NCBI RefSeq assembly: GCF_021729035.1
Contig: NZ_JAJSAP010000004.1
Coordinates: 392,600-456,599 of the forward strand
Direction of reading: 5' to 3'
Source of the DNA: Microbulbifer sediminum
GTDB taxonomy: Bacteria > Pseudomonadota > Gammaproteobacteria > Pseudomonadales > Cellvibrionaceae
DNA: 64,000 nt
Of this stretch, positions 52,882-62,467 are shown in pieces. Under the pieces are notes generated by a model. The model worked only from the letters and a program-made list of their open reading frames with translations, ran no database searches and was not told where the DNA came from. Position 1 is the first letter of the stretch. Every line of letters begins with the position of its first letter. A program made the translations under genes and the position numbers.

Positions 52882-54906
52882 TCAGTTATGCCCTCGCTCT
52901 GGTGTGAGTCCCACTTCCCGGCCAGCAGCCCAACTGGACAGGGCCATTTCTTTCACTGCGGCGAGTTCCTCCGCATCCGGTGTCGTCGTGGGCACCAGCG
53001 CCTCTGTGTCGTCATGGAACAGGTAGAGGCGGGAAGCCAGCTGCGGGAATGGCAGCGATGCCTCGCCGTGGCGCTCGCCCCTGCCCTGGGTGGACACTTT
53101 AACCCCCGCCCCCCAGTCCTGGCCGCTGTCGTTATTGGGGTTGAAAAAATACATCCGCATGGTGTTATCACTGTCGAGCGCGACACGGATCAGCGTGATC
53201 GCGTGCCAGCCGACAAAGGCGCCGGTGCTGTCGGTGACAGCGAGACCGGCGGGCTGCGGGTGAATGATTGGCTGGTTCCCGTTGTAGAAAGGATGGTAGC
53301 TGCAATAGAAGCGATGCAGGAAGGCATCATAGTCACGCAGCCCGCCGGTGTGGATATCCACGGCGAGGAAGCATTGACGACCGACCCACCAGCCGTGCAG
53401 TTCCGGGTTGATCCAGCGATGCGGGTCATCACCACGGCCCGCACACAGCTCCCCCATGCGTCGGTACACAAGGTCCAGGTGAGGAACCAGCAGCACGGAT
53501 ACCGGGTCGGTATCCAGCGGAACCGCCCCGCCCGAGGCCCCCGCCGAGGATACCGCCTCACCCTCGAAATGCAGGATGATTTCATCAAAGTGCGCGGCAC
53601 GGGAGATCAGGTGCAGCAGGTAATCCGGATCGTTCGAGGCCCACATGGAAATAGCCCGGGCCGCCTGGCAGGTTGGGTTGTTGCCCTGGCCGATGCCCAG
53701 CGGCTGCCCCAGCACCTGTACGGTGCCCGCAAGCAGGCGCGACGCAGGTGAGACCTGGGGCCCAAACACCGCAGCCAGCAACTCTGTGCAACGCGGGGAC
53801 AGGCGCAGGTCGATCTGGCGCCAGAGCGCCGGTGCCACCGGCGCCGAATAAAGCATGCCGCTTTCCAGTAACTGGGCCAGGCTATACACACACTGCGCGG
53901 TACCCAGCTGCACAGCCCCCTCGATCAGCCTTGTCACCAGGCTGTGGAACGTCCGCAGCACATCGTAGCCGGTACTGCTGAGGCCCAGCGCGAGGGCCAG
54001 TAATGAATCGCGCGCGACCGGTAATTCCCCCTGCTCCAGTGCCAGCCAGCGCAGGAACACAGCATGGTAGTCGGACACCAGCCCGCTTTCGTGCATGGCA
54101 GCGGCAAATGCGTTTGCCTCCCCTTGCAGGGCATCGGCGTCCAGCTGCGCCAGTCGCTCCCGGTACAGCGGGACGCCGGGATCATCGGCGCAGTTTTGCG
54201 TGGGGCCAAACAGGCTACTGACCAGGCGATCGGCATCGGCTGCGGCGGTGCCTGCGCCGCCCTCTCCCCGGCCGCGGGCCAGGGCGATCTGGGTGATCAT
54301 CGACTTGACGCTGTCCACCTGCAGTGGTCGCTGCGACATGATGCGGCGCACCTCGTGCACCAGGCTACCGAGGATATCCGCAAAGCCGATATTCTCCAGC
54401 AGGTAGCGGAACACCACCGAAACAGTGTTGCCAGTGCGCCCCAGGCGCGCGCGCATGGTTTCTCCGGGACCGGAAAGCAGGTGATCCAGGTTGAGGGCCA
54501 TTACCTGGGCCAGGAAATGCCGCGCCTGCTCGGCAGAAATCCCGCCATGCATGTAAACGCCGTTGCTTATCGCCAGCAGCCGCAACTGGCTGAACAGTTC
54601 TATCAGCACAGTCTGCCGATCCCCCTGCTCCAGCGTATTGCGTACCAGGCCCGGTAACAGGCAGGCTGGCTGGTCCCAGGGGGTATCGGCAAACACACCG
54701 GCGCGGTCACAACGTGCAGCCAGGCGGTAAAGCACATCGACTCCACCGGGCTCGCACGCCAGCCGCCCGCCCACATCCAGTACTGCCGGGCGGAAGCGTA
54801 CCTTGTTAAAGGGACGCGCCTGCTCCAGCTGCTCCAGGGCGTACTCAAGTTTGTCGATCAGTTGCCGGCTTTCCACTTCACCAACCTGCTCAGCCTCATA
54901 TGGCAA
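52882..54906 (-). CDS. Unrecognised 674-aa protein with papain-like Cys/His/Asn pattern
   Basis: I do not know this family. The protein lacks a signal peptide and membrane helices. Residues 1-370 are helical, with an early segment RQLIDKLEYALEQLEQARPF. The C-terminal 270 residues hold GQGNNPTCQAARAISMWASN (cysteine near residue 415 at the start of a helix), then GAFVGWHAITLIRVALDS (histidine on a strand) and MYFFNPNNDSGQDWG (Asn/Asp after the next strand). That order matches the Cys-His-Asn/Asp layout of papain-fold peptidases and transglutaminases. The start is uncertain: TTG at 54906, or a GTG at 54876. It lies 111 bases downstream of an ATP-grasp gene on the same strand. Confidence 0.65.
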   Translation of the reverse strand: MPYEAEQVGEVESRQLIDKLEYALEQLEQARPFNKVRFRPAVLDVGGRLACEPGGVDVLYRLAARCDRAGVFADTPWDQPACLLPGLVRNTLEQGDRQTVLIELFSQLRLLAISNGVYMHGGISAEQARHFLAQVMALNLDHLLSGPGETMRARLGRTGNTVSVVFRYLLENIGFADILGSLVHEVRRIMSQRPLQVDSVKSMITQIALARGRGEGGAGTAAADADRLVSSLFGPTQNCADDPGVPLYRERLAQLDADALQGEANAFAAAMHESGLVSDYHAVFLRWLALEQGELPVARDSLLALALGLSSTGYDVLRTFHSLVTRLIEGAVQLGTAQCVYSLAQLLESGMLYSAPVAPALWRQIDLRLSPRCTELLAAVFGPQVSPASRLLAGTVQVLGQPLGIGQGNNPTCQAARAISMWASNDPDYLLHLISRAAHFDEIILHFEGEAVSSAGASGGAVPLDTDPVSVLLVPHLDLVYRRMGELCAGRGDDPHRWINPELHGWWVGRQCFLAVDIHTGGLRDYDAFLHRFYCSYHPFYNGNQPIIHPQPAGLAVTDSTGAFVGWHAITLIRVALDSDNTMRMYFFNPNNDSGQDWGAGVKVSTQGRGERHGEASLPFPQLASRLYLFHDDTEALVPTTTPDAEELAAVKEMALSSWAAGREVGLTPERGHN

Positions 54907-55017
54907 GCGAGTTTAGCTTACCCGCCCATACTTTATCGGACCCAGTCCACCGAATGCACTGCACCCGTTGGAGCTCGCAGGGTCACTGTGCCCAACGCCG
55001 CTGTCGTTCACTCCCAC

Positions 55018-56244
55018 TTAAACGTAGTAGTCCAGCTCCTCCTGAGCCTTGAGAAGGTCGCGCAGCTGGTAGGGATCATCACCGAAGAAGTAGACCAGGC
55101 CCCAGTGGGTACCGAAGGCACTGCGCTTGGGCACCTTGTTCTGCATCGGCGACTGCAGTTCGTGGAACTCGAAGTAGGCATGGTTTTCGGTGGCATCCGG
55201 GATCTTCAGCTCATTGACCACGCGCCGGCGCGGATAAACCCCGAAACAGCCCGCATGGCCCCTGGCATCCACCACTTCCTTCGGGAAGAATGCCTCGATC
55301 TCCTCGTCTGTGGTTTTCGGGTCGAACATCATCACCATGGCCTGATAGGCATTGAAGCCATAGGCTCGCTCTATCAGCTCAAAGGCATTGAAGCCCGGCG
55401 GCCGGTAGGCAACTTCACCGAAATACATCTTGCCGTCGCTCGTGACAAAGTATTCCGGGTGGATAAAGCCGAAGTCAATCTCGAAGGTATCGATCAGCTT
55501 CTGGATTTCCTCCTCTACCCGGGGCCGCCATTTCTCCAGATCCGGTGTCGCCGGCACAAATACCGAATACCCCAGGGTCACGTACTCTGAAATATTCATG
55601 AAATGGATTTTGCCGTTTTTGATAAAGGCCTCTACCGCAAATTCCCAGCCATCCAGGTGGCTCTCCATCAGGAATGGAAATTCCTCATCGGGAATATTGT
55701 CAACGTCCTCGGCAGTGCGAACCACCCTGTGGCCCAGGCAACCGGCCTTGTCGAAAGCCTTTAGGTGAATCGGGTCGTTTGGGTCGCCATCCAGTTTGAG
55801 CAATGCCTGGTTCACGCGCGTCAGGAAACGGATAACATCCCCCTTGTCCTGCGCCTCCTCGAAAATGCCCACGCGAATACCGCCCAGCTGTGCCCTGCGC
55901 TTCATCAGCGCTTTGTCCCGGAACAGCAATGACTGTCCCATCAGGCGCGGGTTGTCGAGCAGCACCGCATTGATGGCGCCGGCCCATTCGACGGTTTCCT
56001 CGTAGAGTGGGATGGCCACATCCACGCCCTCGTCCTTCAGCCGCTGCGCAATTTCCATGGAGCGCTCATTGAGCCGCTCAAAGTTCCAGGAAATAAACGG
56101 TATATCATGCCTGTTCGCGTAGTCTTCAGCCCAGGACGGTGCAACAATCACATAGCGCCGGTCGAACCGGTCGATCGCGTCTATGGCATTCAGGCTCCAG
56201 CCAAGAATGGCCACGTATCCCTTATTCCGGTCGAAATTTCCCAT
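55018..56244 (-). CDS. ATP-grasp ligase-like enzyme
   Basis: This is a 408-residue cytoplasmic protein with an ATP-grasp fold. There is an N-terminal pre-ATP-grasp Rossmann-like domain (YVAILGWSLNAIDAIDRF; VDVAIPLYEETVEWAGAINA). RDKALMKRRAQLGGIRVGIF opens the ATP domain, followed by FPFLMESHLDGWEFAVEAFI, FGFIHPEYFVTSDGKMYFGE and VAYRPPGFNAFELIE, which supply the usual acidic metal ligands. ATP-grasp enzymes activate a carboxylate as acyl-phosphate and join it to an amine or thiol. The ATG at 56244 has GGAG six bases upstream; one four codons earlier overlaps that box. It faces gdhA across a 237-base divergent promoter region. The substrate is unknown. Confidence 0.85.
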   Translation of the reverse strand: MGNFDRNKGYVAILGWSLNAIDAIDRFDRRYVIVAPSWAEDYANRHDIPFISWNFERLNERSMEIAQRLKDEGVDVAIPLYEETVEWAGAINAVLLDNPRLMGQSLLFRDKALMKRRAQLGGIRVGIFEEAQDKGDVIRFLTRVNQALLKLDGDPNDPIHLKAFDKAGCLGHRVVRTAEDVDNIPDEEFPFLMESHLDGWEFAVEAFIKNGKIHFMNISEYVTLGYSVFVPATPDLEKWRPRVEEEIQKLIDTFEIDFGFIHPEYFVTSDGKMYFGEVAYRPPGFNAFELIERAYGFNAYQAMVMMFDPKTTDEEIEAFFPKEVVDARGHAGCFGVYPRRRVVNELKIPDATENHAYFEFHELQSPMQNKVPKRSAFGTHWGLVYFFGDDPYQLRDLLKAQEELDYYV

Positions 56245-56481
56245 GTCGGTCTCCATGTCGCGGGTTTTGCAGCAAAAACCGTGCGGCGGCAGGTACAGCC
56301 CGGAGCACAGGTATCACTTTGAAAAATGTGAACCTCTATACCCACCCTATCGTAGGCCCGGTTACGATGGAATGGATAGTGGCGCCAGATTGCTCCATAC
56401 ATGTCAATGGCTGCAGCCTGGCAACCATACTTGGCCCAGTCACTGGCTATTCAATGAAATATTTCGCGACATGGAGCACCT

Positions 56482-57828
56482 GTGGAAAAAGACGAAAACC
56501 TGGAAGAGTTCAGACGCTGGTTAAAAGAGCGCAACCCGGGCGAGGAAGAATTCCTGCAAGCCGTCGACGATCTGGCCACGGATGTGTTTTCCCTCTACAC
56601 CCAGAACCAGGACTGGTATGACGCCTGTGTGCTGCTCCACCTGTGCGAGGCAGACCGGATTATCTCTTTCCGGGTCTGCTGGGAAGATGATAACGGCGCA
56701 GTGCATGTGAACCGGGGCTGGCGGGTGCAATATTGCGGCGCCATCGGCCCCTATAAAGGCGGCATCCGCTTCCACCCCACAGTCAACGAATCCATTCTCA
56801 AGTTTCTGGCCTTTGAACAGACCTTCAAGAATGCCCTGACAGGCCTGCCCATCGGGGGCGGCAAGGGCGGGGCCGACTTCGATCCCCGCGGGCGCTCCGA
56901 CCGGGAAATCATGCGTTTCTGCCAGGCATTTATGGATGAGCTCTACCGCCATATCGGTGAGAATACCGACGTGCCGGCGGGGGATATCAATGTGGGGCGG
57001 CGCGAAATCGGTTACCTGTTTGGCCAGTATCGCCGGCTGGCCAATACCTTCAGCGGCGCCCTGACCGGCAAGGACATTGAATTCGGCGGTAGCCATGTAC
57101 GTATGGAGGCAACCGGATACGGGCTGGTGTACTTCCTGCGCTGCATGCTCGCACAGAGGAACCAGGAACTCGGGGGGCAGGTGGTGGCCGTTTCCGGCGC
57201 CGGCAATGTGGCACTGCACGCAGCGCAGAAGGCGGTACAGCTGGGCGCCAAGGTGGTATCCCTGAGCTCCAGCAGGGGCGCACTTTATTACCGGGATGGC
57301 ATCCCACGGGAGCTGATCGAGAAAGCCCTGGACCATCGGGCCGGTTCCACTGAGCTACTGACCGGGATGGCCGATGCCTGCGGTGGCGAATGGCACAAGG
57401 GTTCCACTCCGTGGAGTTTCCCTTGTGATATCGCCCTGCCCTGCGCGACCCAGAATGAGCTGGACGGTAACGACGCGAGGGCGCTGATTGAAAACGGCGT
57501 GAAGATGGTGGCAGAGGGAGCCAATATGCCGTGCACTGCGGGGGCGATCGAAGCGTTTCAGAAGGCCCGCATCCCCCATGCGCCGGGCAAGGCCTCCAAC
57601 GCCGGCGGGGTGGCCCTGTCGGGCCTGGAAATGGCGCAGAATGCCTCCTTTACGCGCTGGGAGCAGGAGCGACTGAACGAGCAGCTGGTGGAGATCATGC
57701 AGGATATCCACCGCCAGTGCATCGCCGAAGAGCAGGGAGAGAAGGATTACATCAACTACCACCGCGGTGCCAACCTGGCCGCATTCCGGCGCGTGGCCAG
57801 TGCCGTCTACGCTCAGGGAGTGGGCTGA
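56482..57828 (+). CDS. gdhA: NADP-type glutamate dehydrogenase
   Basis: This 448-residue hexameric-type enzyme makes glutamate from 2-oxoglutarate and ammonia. Active-site landmarks are WRVQYCGAIGPYKGGIRFHP and GLPIGGGKGGADFDPRGRSD (catalytic lysine), NTDVPAGDINVGRREIGYLF (catalytic Asp), and the nucleotide-binding VVAVSGAGNVALHAAQKAVQ. The length and opening FLQAVDDLATDVFSLYTQNQ match small NADP-dependent GdhA. The start is GTG at 56482, with GGAGCACC upstream; no ATG fits. It diverges from the ATP-grasp gene. Confidence 0.95.
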   Translation: MEKDENLEEFRRWLKERNPGEEEFLQAVDDLATDVFSLYTQNQDWYDACVLLHLCEADRIISFRVCWEDDNGAVHVNRGWRVQYCGAIGPYKGGIRFHPTVNESILKFLAFEQTFKNALTGLPIGGGKGGADFDPRGRSDREIMRFCQAFMDELYRHIGENTDVPAGDINVGRREIGYLFGQYRRLANTFSGALTGKDIEFGGSHVRMEATGYGLVYFLRCMLAQRNQELGGQVVAVSGAGNVALHAAQKAVQLGAKVVSLSSSRGALYYRDGIPRELIEKALDHRAGSTELLTGMADACGGEWHKGSTPWSFPCDIALPCATQNELDGNDARALIENGVKMVAEGANMPCTAGAIEAFQKARIPHAPGKASNAGGVALSGLEMAQNASFTRWEQERLNEQLVEIMQDIHRQCIAEEQGEKDYINYHRGANLAAFRRVASAVYAQGVG

Positions 57829-57922
57829 GCCGGCCCGGCCCTGGCATCTGCAGCGCGCTTTCAGCCATCCGGCCCATGCCGTAACATGGGCCAGATAAGT
57901 CTGCCAGAATAACGAGGGATTC

Positions 57923-59806
57923 ATGGCCCAGCCGAACCAGTTCCGCCTGCTCTCCACCCGGCGCTTCCTGCCCTTCTTCCTCACCCAGTTCCTGGGCGCC
58001 TTCAACGACAACGTCTTCAAGAGCGCCCTGATGGTGATGATTGCCTTCCGGCTGGCGGCGGACCAGGCCAATGCACTCAACAACCTGGCGGCGGGCCTGT
58101 TTATCCTGCCGTTTTTCCTGTTTTCCGCCACCGCGGGCCAGCTGGCCGACAAATACGACAAGAGCCTGCTGATCCGCCGTATCAAGCTGGCGGAAATCGG
58201 GATCAGCGTGCTCGGGGTGGCGGCCCTGGTGCTGGGTAACAATGCATTGTGCCTGCTGGTGCTGTTCCTGCTTGGGGTACAGTCCGCATTCTTCGGACCG
58301 ATCAAATACGCCATTCTGCCCCAGCACCTGCGCCGCTCGGAGCTGGTGGGCGGCAACGCCTTTGTGGAAATGGCCACGTTCATTGCCATCCTCGGCGGCA
58401 CCATTGTGGGCACGGTACTCAGCGGGGCCAGCGACGCCAGCAGCAACAGCCAGTGGATCGGCGTGCTGATCATCACCATTGCCCTGCTGGGTTACCTGGT
58501 GTGCCGCGCCATCCCTGCCGCCCCGGCGCCGGTGCCGGAGCTGAAGATCGAGCTTAACCCGATCAGCCAGACCGCGGGGCTCCTGCGGGAGATTGTCAAA
58601 AAACCCGCAATTTTCTATTCGATTATCGGTATTTCCTGGTTCTGGCTGCTGGGCGCCGCCTACCTGACCCAGATCCCCAGCTTTGGTAAGAACGTCCTCG
58701 GCGGCGACGAGCCGCTGGTGGCACTGCTGCTGTGCAGTTTTACCGTGGGCGTGGCCATCGGCTCCCTGCTCTGCTCGCGCCTTTCCGGCGGCCGCATTGA
58801 ACTGGGCCTGGTGCCCCTGGGTGCCGCCGGCCTGACCTACGGCGGCGTCATGCTCTCGGTCATCGGCGGCGGACTGTCGCCGCTCACCGAGAGCTCACTG
58901 GCGGCTTTCTGGGCCAGTGCCGGGGCCAAGGGTTTCCTCCTGCACCTGGCACTGATCGGCGTGTTCGGCGGGCTCTATATTGTGCCGCTGTACGCCATGA
59001 TCCAGGACCGCACTGAAAAGGCCCTGCGGGCACGGGTGATCGCCGTCACCAATATCATGAATGCCCTGTTTATGGTGGTTTCGGCAGTACTGGGCATCGT
59101 CTTCCTGAGCGTGCTGGATTTCAGCATCCCACAGTTCTTTATGGTGATGGCCCTGATGAACGCGGCGGTGGCGGTGTTCGTCTTCAACCGGGTGCCGGAA
59201 TTTGCCATGCGCCTGCTGGTGTGGCTGCTGTCTCACACCATGTACCGGGTAAAACACGAGGGGCTGGAGCAGATTCCCGACGAGGGGCCGGCCATCATCG
59301 CCTGCAATCACGTGAGCTACGTGGACGCACTGCTGCTGGCCGGCGCCGTGCGCCGGCCGATCCGCTTTATCATGTTCAAACCTATCTATGAGATCCCGGT
59401 ACTGCACTTTATCTTCCGCACCGGCCGCGCCATCCCCATCTGCTCACGAACCCAGGATCCGGAAGGCTATGAGCAGGCCTTTGTGGAAATCGAGCAGGCC
59501 CTGAATGACGGCGACCTGCTGTGTATCTTCCCCGAAGGCCAGCTGACAAAAGACGGGGAGCTGACACCATTCAAGGCGGGCATCGAGAAAATCCTGCAGA
59601 AAAACCCGGTGCCGGTTATCCCCATGGCCCTGCGCGGCCTCTGGGGCAGTTTCTTCAGCCACAAGGGCGGCAATGCCTTTACCACGCTGCCGCGGCGCTT
59701 CTGGTCCCGCGTAAGTGTGGTGGCGGGCAAGCCGCTGGATGCGACCTCAGCGAGTGCCGACAGGCTTCAGGAGGCAATACTGGGGTTGCGGGGCGAACAG
59801 CGCTGA
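57923..59806 (+). CDS. MFS transporter fused to a PlsC-type acyltransferase
   Basis: This is a 627-residue fusion. Residues about 1-420 form a 12-helix major facilitator domain of the LplT type (FFLTQFLGAFNDNVFKSALM is its signature start). Residues about 430-627 are a lysophospholipid acyltransferase domain with the NHVSYVDALLLAG HX4D motif and IFPEGQLTKDGELTPFKAGI. LplT flips lysophospholipids inward and Aas re-acylates them; many bacteria have a triple fusion with an acyl-ACP synthetase domain, which is missing here. The likely role is recovery of lysophospholipids in the inner membrane, using acyl-ACP or acyl-CoA made elsewhere. GAGGGATTC precedes the ATG. Confidence 0.92.
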   Translation: MAQPNQFRLLSTRRFLPFFLTQFLGAFNDNVFKSALMVMIAFRLAADQANALNNLAAGLFILPFFLFSATAGQLADKYDKSLLIRRIKLAEIGISVLGVAALVLGNNALCLLVLFLLGVQSAFFGPIKYAILPQHLRRSELVGGNAFVEMATFIAILGGTIVGTVLSGASDASSNSQWIGVLIITIALLGYLVCRAIPAAPAPVPELKIELNPISQTAGLLREIVKKPAIFYSIIGISWFWLLGAAYLTQIPSFGKNVLGGDEPLVALLLCSFTVGVAIGSLLCSRLSGGRIELGLVPLGAAGLTYGGVMLSVIGGGLSPLTESSLAAFWASAGAKGFLLHLALIGVFGGLYIVPLYAMIQDRTEKALRARVIAVTNIMNALFMVVSAVLGIVFLSVLDFSIPQFFMVMALMNAAVAVFVFNRVPEFAMRLLVWLLSHTMYRVKHEGLEQIPDEGPAIIACNHVSYVDALLLAGAVRRPIRFIMFKPIYEIPVLHFIFRTGRAIPICSRTQDPEGYEQAFVEIEQALNDGDLLCIFPEGQLTKDGELTPFKAGIEKILQKNPVPVIPMALRGLWGSFFSHKGGNAFTTLPRRFWSRVSVVAGKPLDATSASADRLQEAILGLRGEQR

Positions 59807-59976
59807 AAAAGGTCGCATGGTGTGCCCACCCAGAACCCCAGGCCATCGCCATAGGACGCCGGCACGCCCTCTTCGTGATGTGCGCGACGGGTCGAGAGCG
59901 TCCCGAGCACCGCATCGTAGAACTTGGTCGCCGACGCGACATCATCGACCCCCACGGAAACATGACTCAGTATCAT
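59767..59976 (-). pseudogene. Truncated VOC (glyoxalase-like) protein gene
   Basis: From an ATG at 59976, with AAGGAA six bases upstream, the frame reads a typical VOC-family start: HVSVGVDDVASATKFYDAVL and VPASYGDGLGFWVGTP. After about 55 residues the similarity stops and the frame ends at 59767 inside the antisense end of the MFS-PlsC gene, giving 69 residues where the family has about 120-130. The 3' half is therefore lost. The intact start and ribosome binding site suggest recent decay. The residual product lacks half the metal-binding fold. Confidence 0.7.
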
Positions 59977-60352
59977 TACTACTTCCTTGCATAAACCTGC
60001 CTGCAAACCGCACGGTCTCCGGTTCTGCCGCAATGGTCAAGCGCGTCTTGCCGTGCAGGGAAAAGTTACTTTCACTCTCCGGCAACCTGACCTCGCGAAT
60101 CCGCACCAGATTCAAGGCTGGATTGCAGGAGGCAATCGAACCGGCAGCCGCCAAAACCGCCTAAACAGACATTCCTTTATTTCCATCTCGTGACAGGCCG
60201 ATTTTGCCCCTGTCCTGTATCCCCGCGGTAAGCAATCTTATCCACAGTGGCCAGATTGTAGTAATCTACCCAAAACCGTGAGCCAGCCCTCAACACTTCT
60301 GTGATGTTGATTAGCCCGGTCATAGCAGCCCCGTCGCGCGATATAGATAACA
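59977..60352. other. Intergenic region before the diguanylate cyclase
   Basis: These 376 bases separate the truncated VOC gene from the cyclase. Short open frames on both strands lack ribosome binding sites. No terminator with a T-run or clear promoter was seen. The last 150 bases are moderately AT-rich and probably hold the cyclase promoter. Confidence 0.35.
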
Positions 60353-62212
60353 ATGAACGATAAAAAGCGCCCTATTACGGCCAGTCCGCACTTGCGGGGG
60401 CTGTTTTGTTTTCTGGCCGTATTGTTGGGCGCCCTGCCCGTGCCCCTGCTTGCCAGTGAAGTGATCGTAATCACCGGGGAAGAGGATGGCAGCAGGCGGA
60501 CAGGCCAGACAGAGATCTGGCACGACCCGCGGGACACCAGCGGCGTAGAGGGAGCCAGCCGGGCCTATGCAGGAGGTGACTTCGTACCGCTGCAATCGGC
60601 GGGCTCCACGGGTCTGAAAGAAGGGGCGTTCTGGTCCCACTTCATCCTCCACAACCCCTCACGGCAACCTGTAACCCTCAACCTGGAATATGTCGATCAC
60701 CAGTTGATTGAGCTGGCCGCCTACCAGCGGCCAACACCGGGAACTGGCGAGTATCGGAAGCTGGCACAGCTATCGATGCACGGATCGTTCGAGCAGCGGC
60801 CGGTTGAGCATCACCGGTTCGTGCTGCCGGTGGAATTACAGCCAGGTCAGCACAGGGAATTACTGGTGCGGTTCAGCTCCGCAGAAATCGGCTTCGTATT
60901 CCCGTCCATGCGCATCTGGAGTCCCGATAATTTCCGCAACAGCCAGGTACAGGAGAGCAGTGGTGTCGCCTTCCTGTTCGGCGGCTTCTTGCTGATGGCA
61001 GTTTTCTCCCTGATCTGTGGTATCACCAGTGGCGGGCGTACATTCTATTTCTATGCCATTTATTCGCTGTCCAAGATCGCCGCCTGGGCCACCATACTGG
61101 GCTTTACCCACCAGTACCTGGTCCGCGAGCAGTTCCAGTGGCACTACATGTCCATCAGCGGTGCGATGAGCATCCTGTGCGGGCTGGCATTCGCGCGCCA
61201 GTTCCTCCAGAGCCGCAGGTACACCCCGCGGCTCGATCGCGTTTTGGTACTGATGATGGCCAATGCCGCCCTGCTCCTGGCTGCCGCTGCGTTGCAGGTC
61301 AAGGCCCTGGCACTGCTCACCATCACCCTCGCCCTGCTGCTCTACCCAATGGTGACCGTGGTCGCGGTAGTGCGCTGGCGACAGGGCTCCGGTGCCGCGG
61401 CCATGTTTGCCCTGGCCTGGAGCCTGCTGGTGGCAGGCTTGTTTACGCAGGCCCTGCGGGACCTGGGCCTGGTCGGGCACACCATGTTCAATTACTACTG
61501 GCCACCGGTTGCGTCCTTCACCGAGATGCTCACCATCATGGCGGCCATGGGCATTCGCGTGCGCAGCCTGGGCCTGCAGAAGCGGGCCGCGGAGCGGCAG
61601 TACCGACAGCAACTCGAACACTCCAAGGCCGAACTGGAAACCATGGTGTGTGAGCGCACCCGCGAGCTGGAAGCCGCCATGCAGCGGGCAGAGCTGGAGG
61701 CCCGTACCGACCCGCTCACCGGCATCCGCAATCGCCGCAGTTTTATCGACGATGCAGAGCGGTACCTCAAGCTGGCACGGCACAATGGCCGCGACTACAG
61801 CCTGCTGATGTTCGATATCGACCACTTCAAGCAGATCAATGATGACCACGGCCACGCGATCGGCGATGAAGCGCTGCGCCAGTTCAGCCACACTATCCTC
61901 GGCTCCATTCGCGACACCGATATTTTCGGGCGCCTGGGAGGCGAGGAATTCGGGTTGGTGTTGAGCGGGAGCAGGGAGGATGCACTGCAGACCGCACAGC
62001 GGCTGCGACTGGCAGTTGCGGCTATTTCTATCCCGACCACATCGGGCGGGCTTGCCTTCACCACCAGTATCGGAATCGCCCACCAGGAAAACGGCTGCGG
62101 CCTGGACACCCTGCTGGCCAGGGCGGACCGGGCGCTCTACCGGGCCAAGCAGGGTGGCAGGGACCTGGTGATGGAATACCGGGATTTTACCCCGGAACCG
62201 ATGCCGGCCTAG
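60353..62212 (+). CDS. Membrane diguanylate cyclase (7TMR-DISM sensor with GGDEF domain)
   Basis: This is a 619-residue protein. A signal sequence (LLGALPVPLLAS) is followed by a periplasmic jelly-roll 7TMR-DISMED2 domain (KEGAFWSHFILHNPSRQPVT; VELQPGQHRELLVRFSSAEI), seven membrane helices (about residues 205-400), a coiled coil (RQQLEHSKAELETMVCERTR), and a C-terminal GGDEF domain. There DPLTGIRNRRSF, DIDHFKQINDDHGHAIGDEA and the active-site GGEEF are intact, so it should make cyclic di-GMP from GTP. An RxxD inhibitory site (RDTD) lies five residues before GGEEF, so product feedback is expected. The periplasmic domain probably binds a carbohydrate-like ligand. Confidence 0.94.
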   Translation: MNDKKRPITASPHLRGLFCFLAVLLGALPVPLLASEVIVITGEEDGSRRTGQTEIWHDPRDTSGVEGASRAYAGGDFVPLQSAGSTGLKEGAFWSHFILHNPSRQPVTLNLEYVDHQLIELAAYQRPTPGTGEYRKLAQLSMHGSFEQRPVEHHRFVLPVELQPGQHRELLVRFSSAEIGFVFPSMRIWSPDNFRNSQVQESSGVAFLFGGFLLMAVFSLICGITSGGRTFYFYAIYSLSKIAAWATILGFTHQYLVREQFQWHYMSISGAMSILCGLAFARQFLQSRRYTPRLDRVLVLMMANAALLLAAAALQVKALALLTITLALLLYPMVTVVAVVRWRQGSGAAAMFALAWSLLVAGLFTQALRDLGLVGHTMFNYYWPPVASFTEMLTIMAAMGIRVRSLGLQKRAAERQYRQQLEHSKAELETMVCERTRELEAAMQRAELEARTDPLTGIRNRRSFIDDAERYLKLARHNGRDYSLLMFDIDHFKQINDDHGHAIGDEALRQFSHTILGSIRDTDIFGRLGGEEFGLVLSGSREDALQTAQRLRLAVAAISIPTTSGGLAFTTSIGIAHQENGCGLDTLLARADRALYRAKQGGRDLVMEYRDFTPEPMPA

Positions 62213-62467
62213 CATGCGCCGCCCGGGCCTGGTTCAGCAACACTGGGGCCGTGCGTAAGGAATCCGCCAAACTGGAACCAGTCCCCCGGGAAGGCTTATA
62301 GCCAGGACTTATCACCGAAAGTGAGAAAACTCATTTAACAGCCGCTTCCGCCGACGCTAGGCTCATACTGAATCGTCAACAACGTCCGGTTCCGCCGCTT
62401 ACTTTTCCAGGCTCCTGGTCAACAGGCAAGACGGCGAGACAGCATGGTCCCTAGCGAGGAGAAGACA

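Noticed and set aside
60860..62215. 451-codon open frame on the minus strand
   Set aside because: It is antisense to the diguanylate cyclase, which has an intact GGEEF site.
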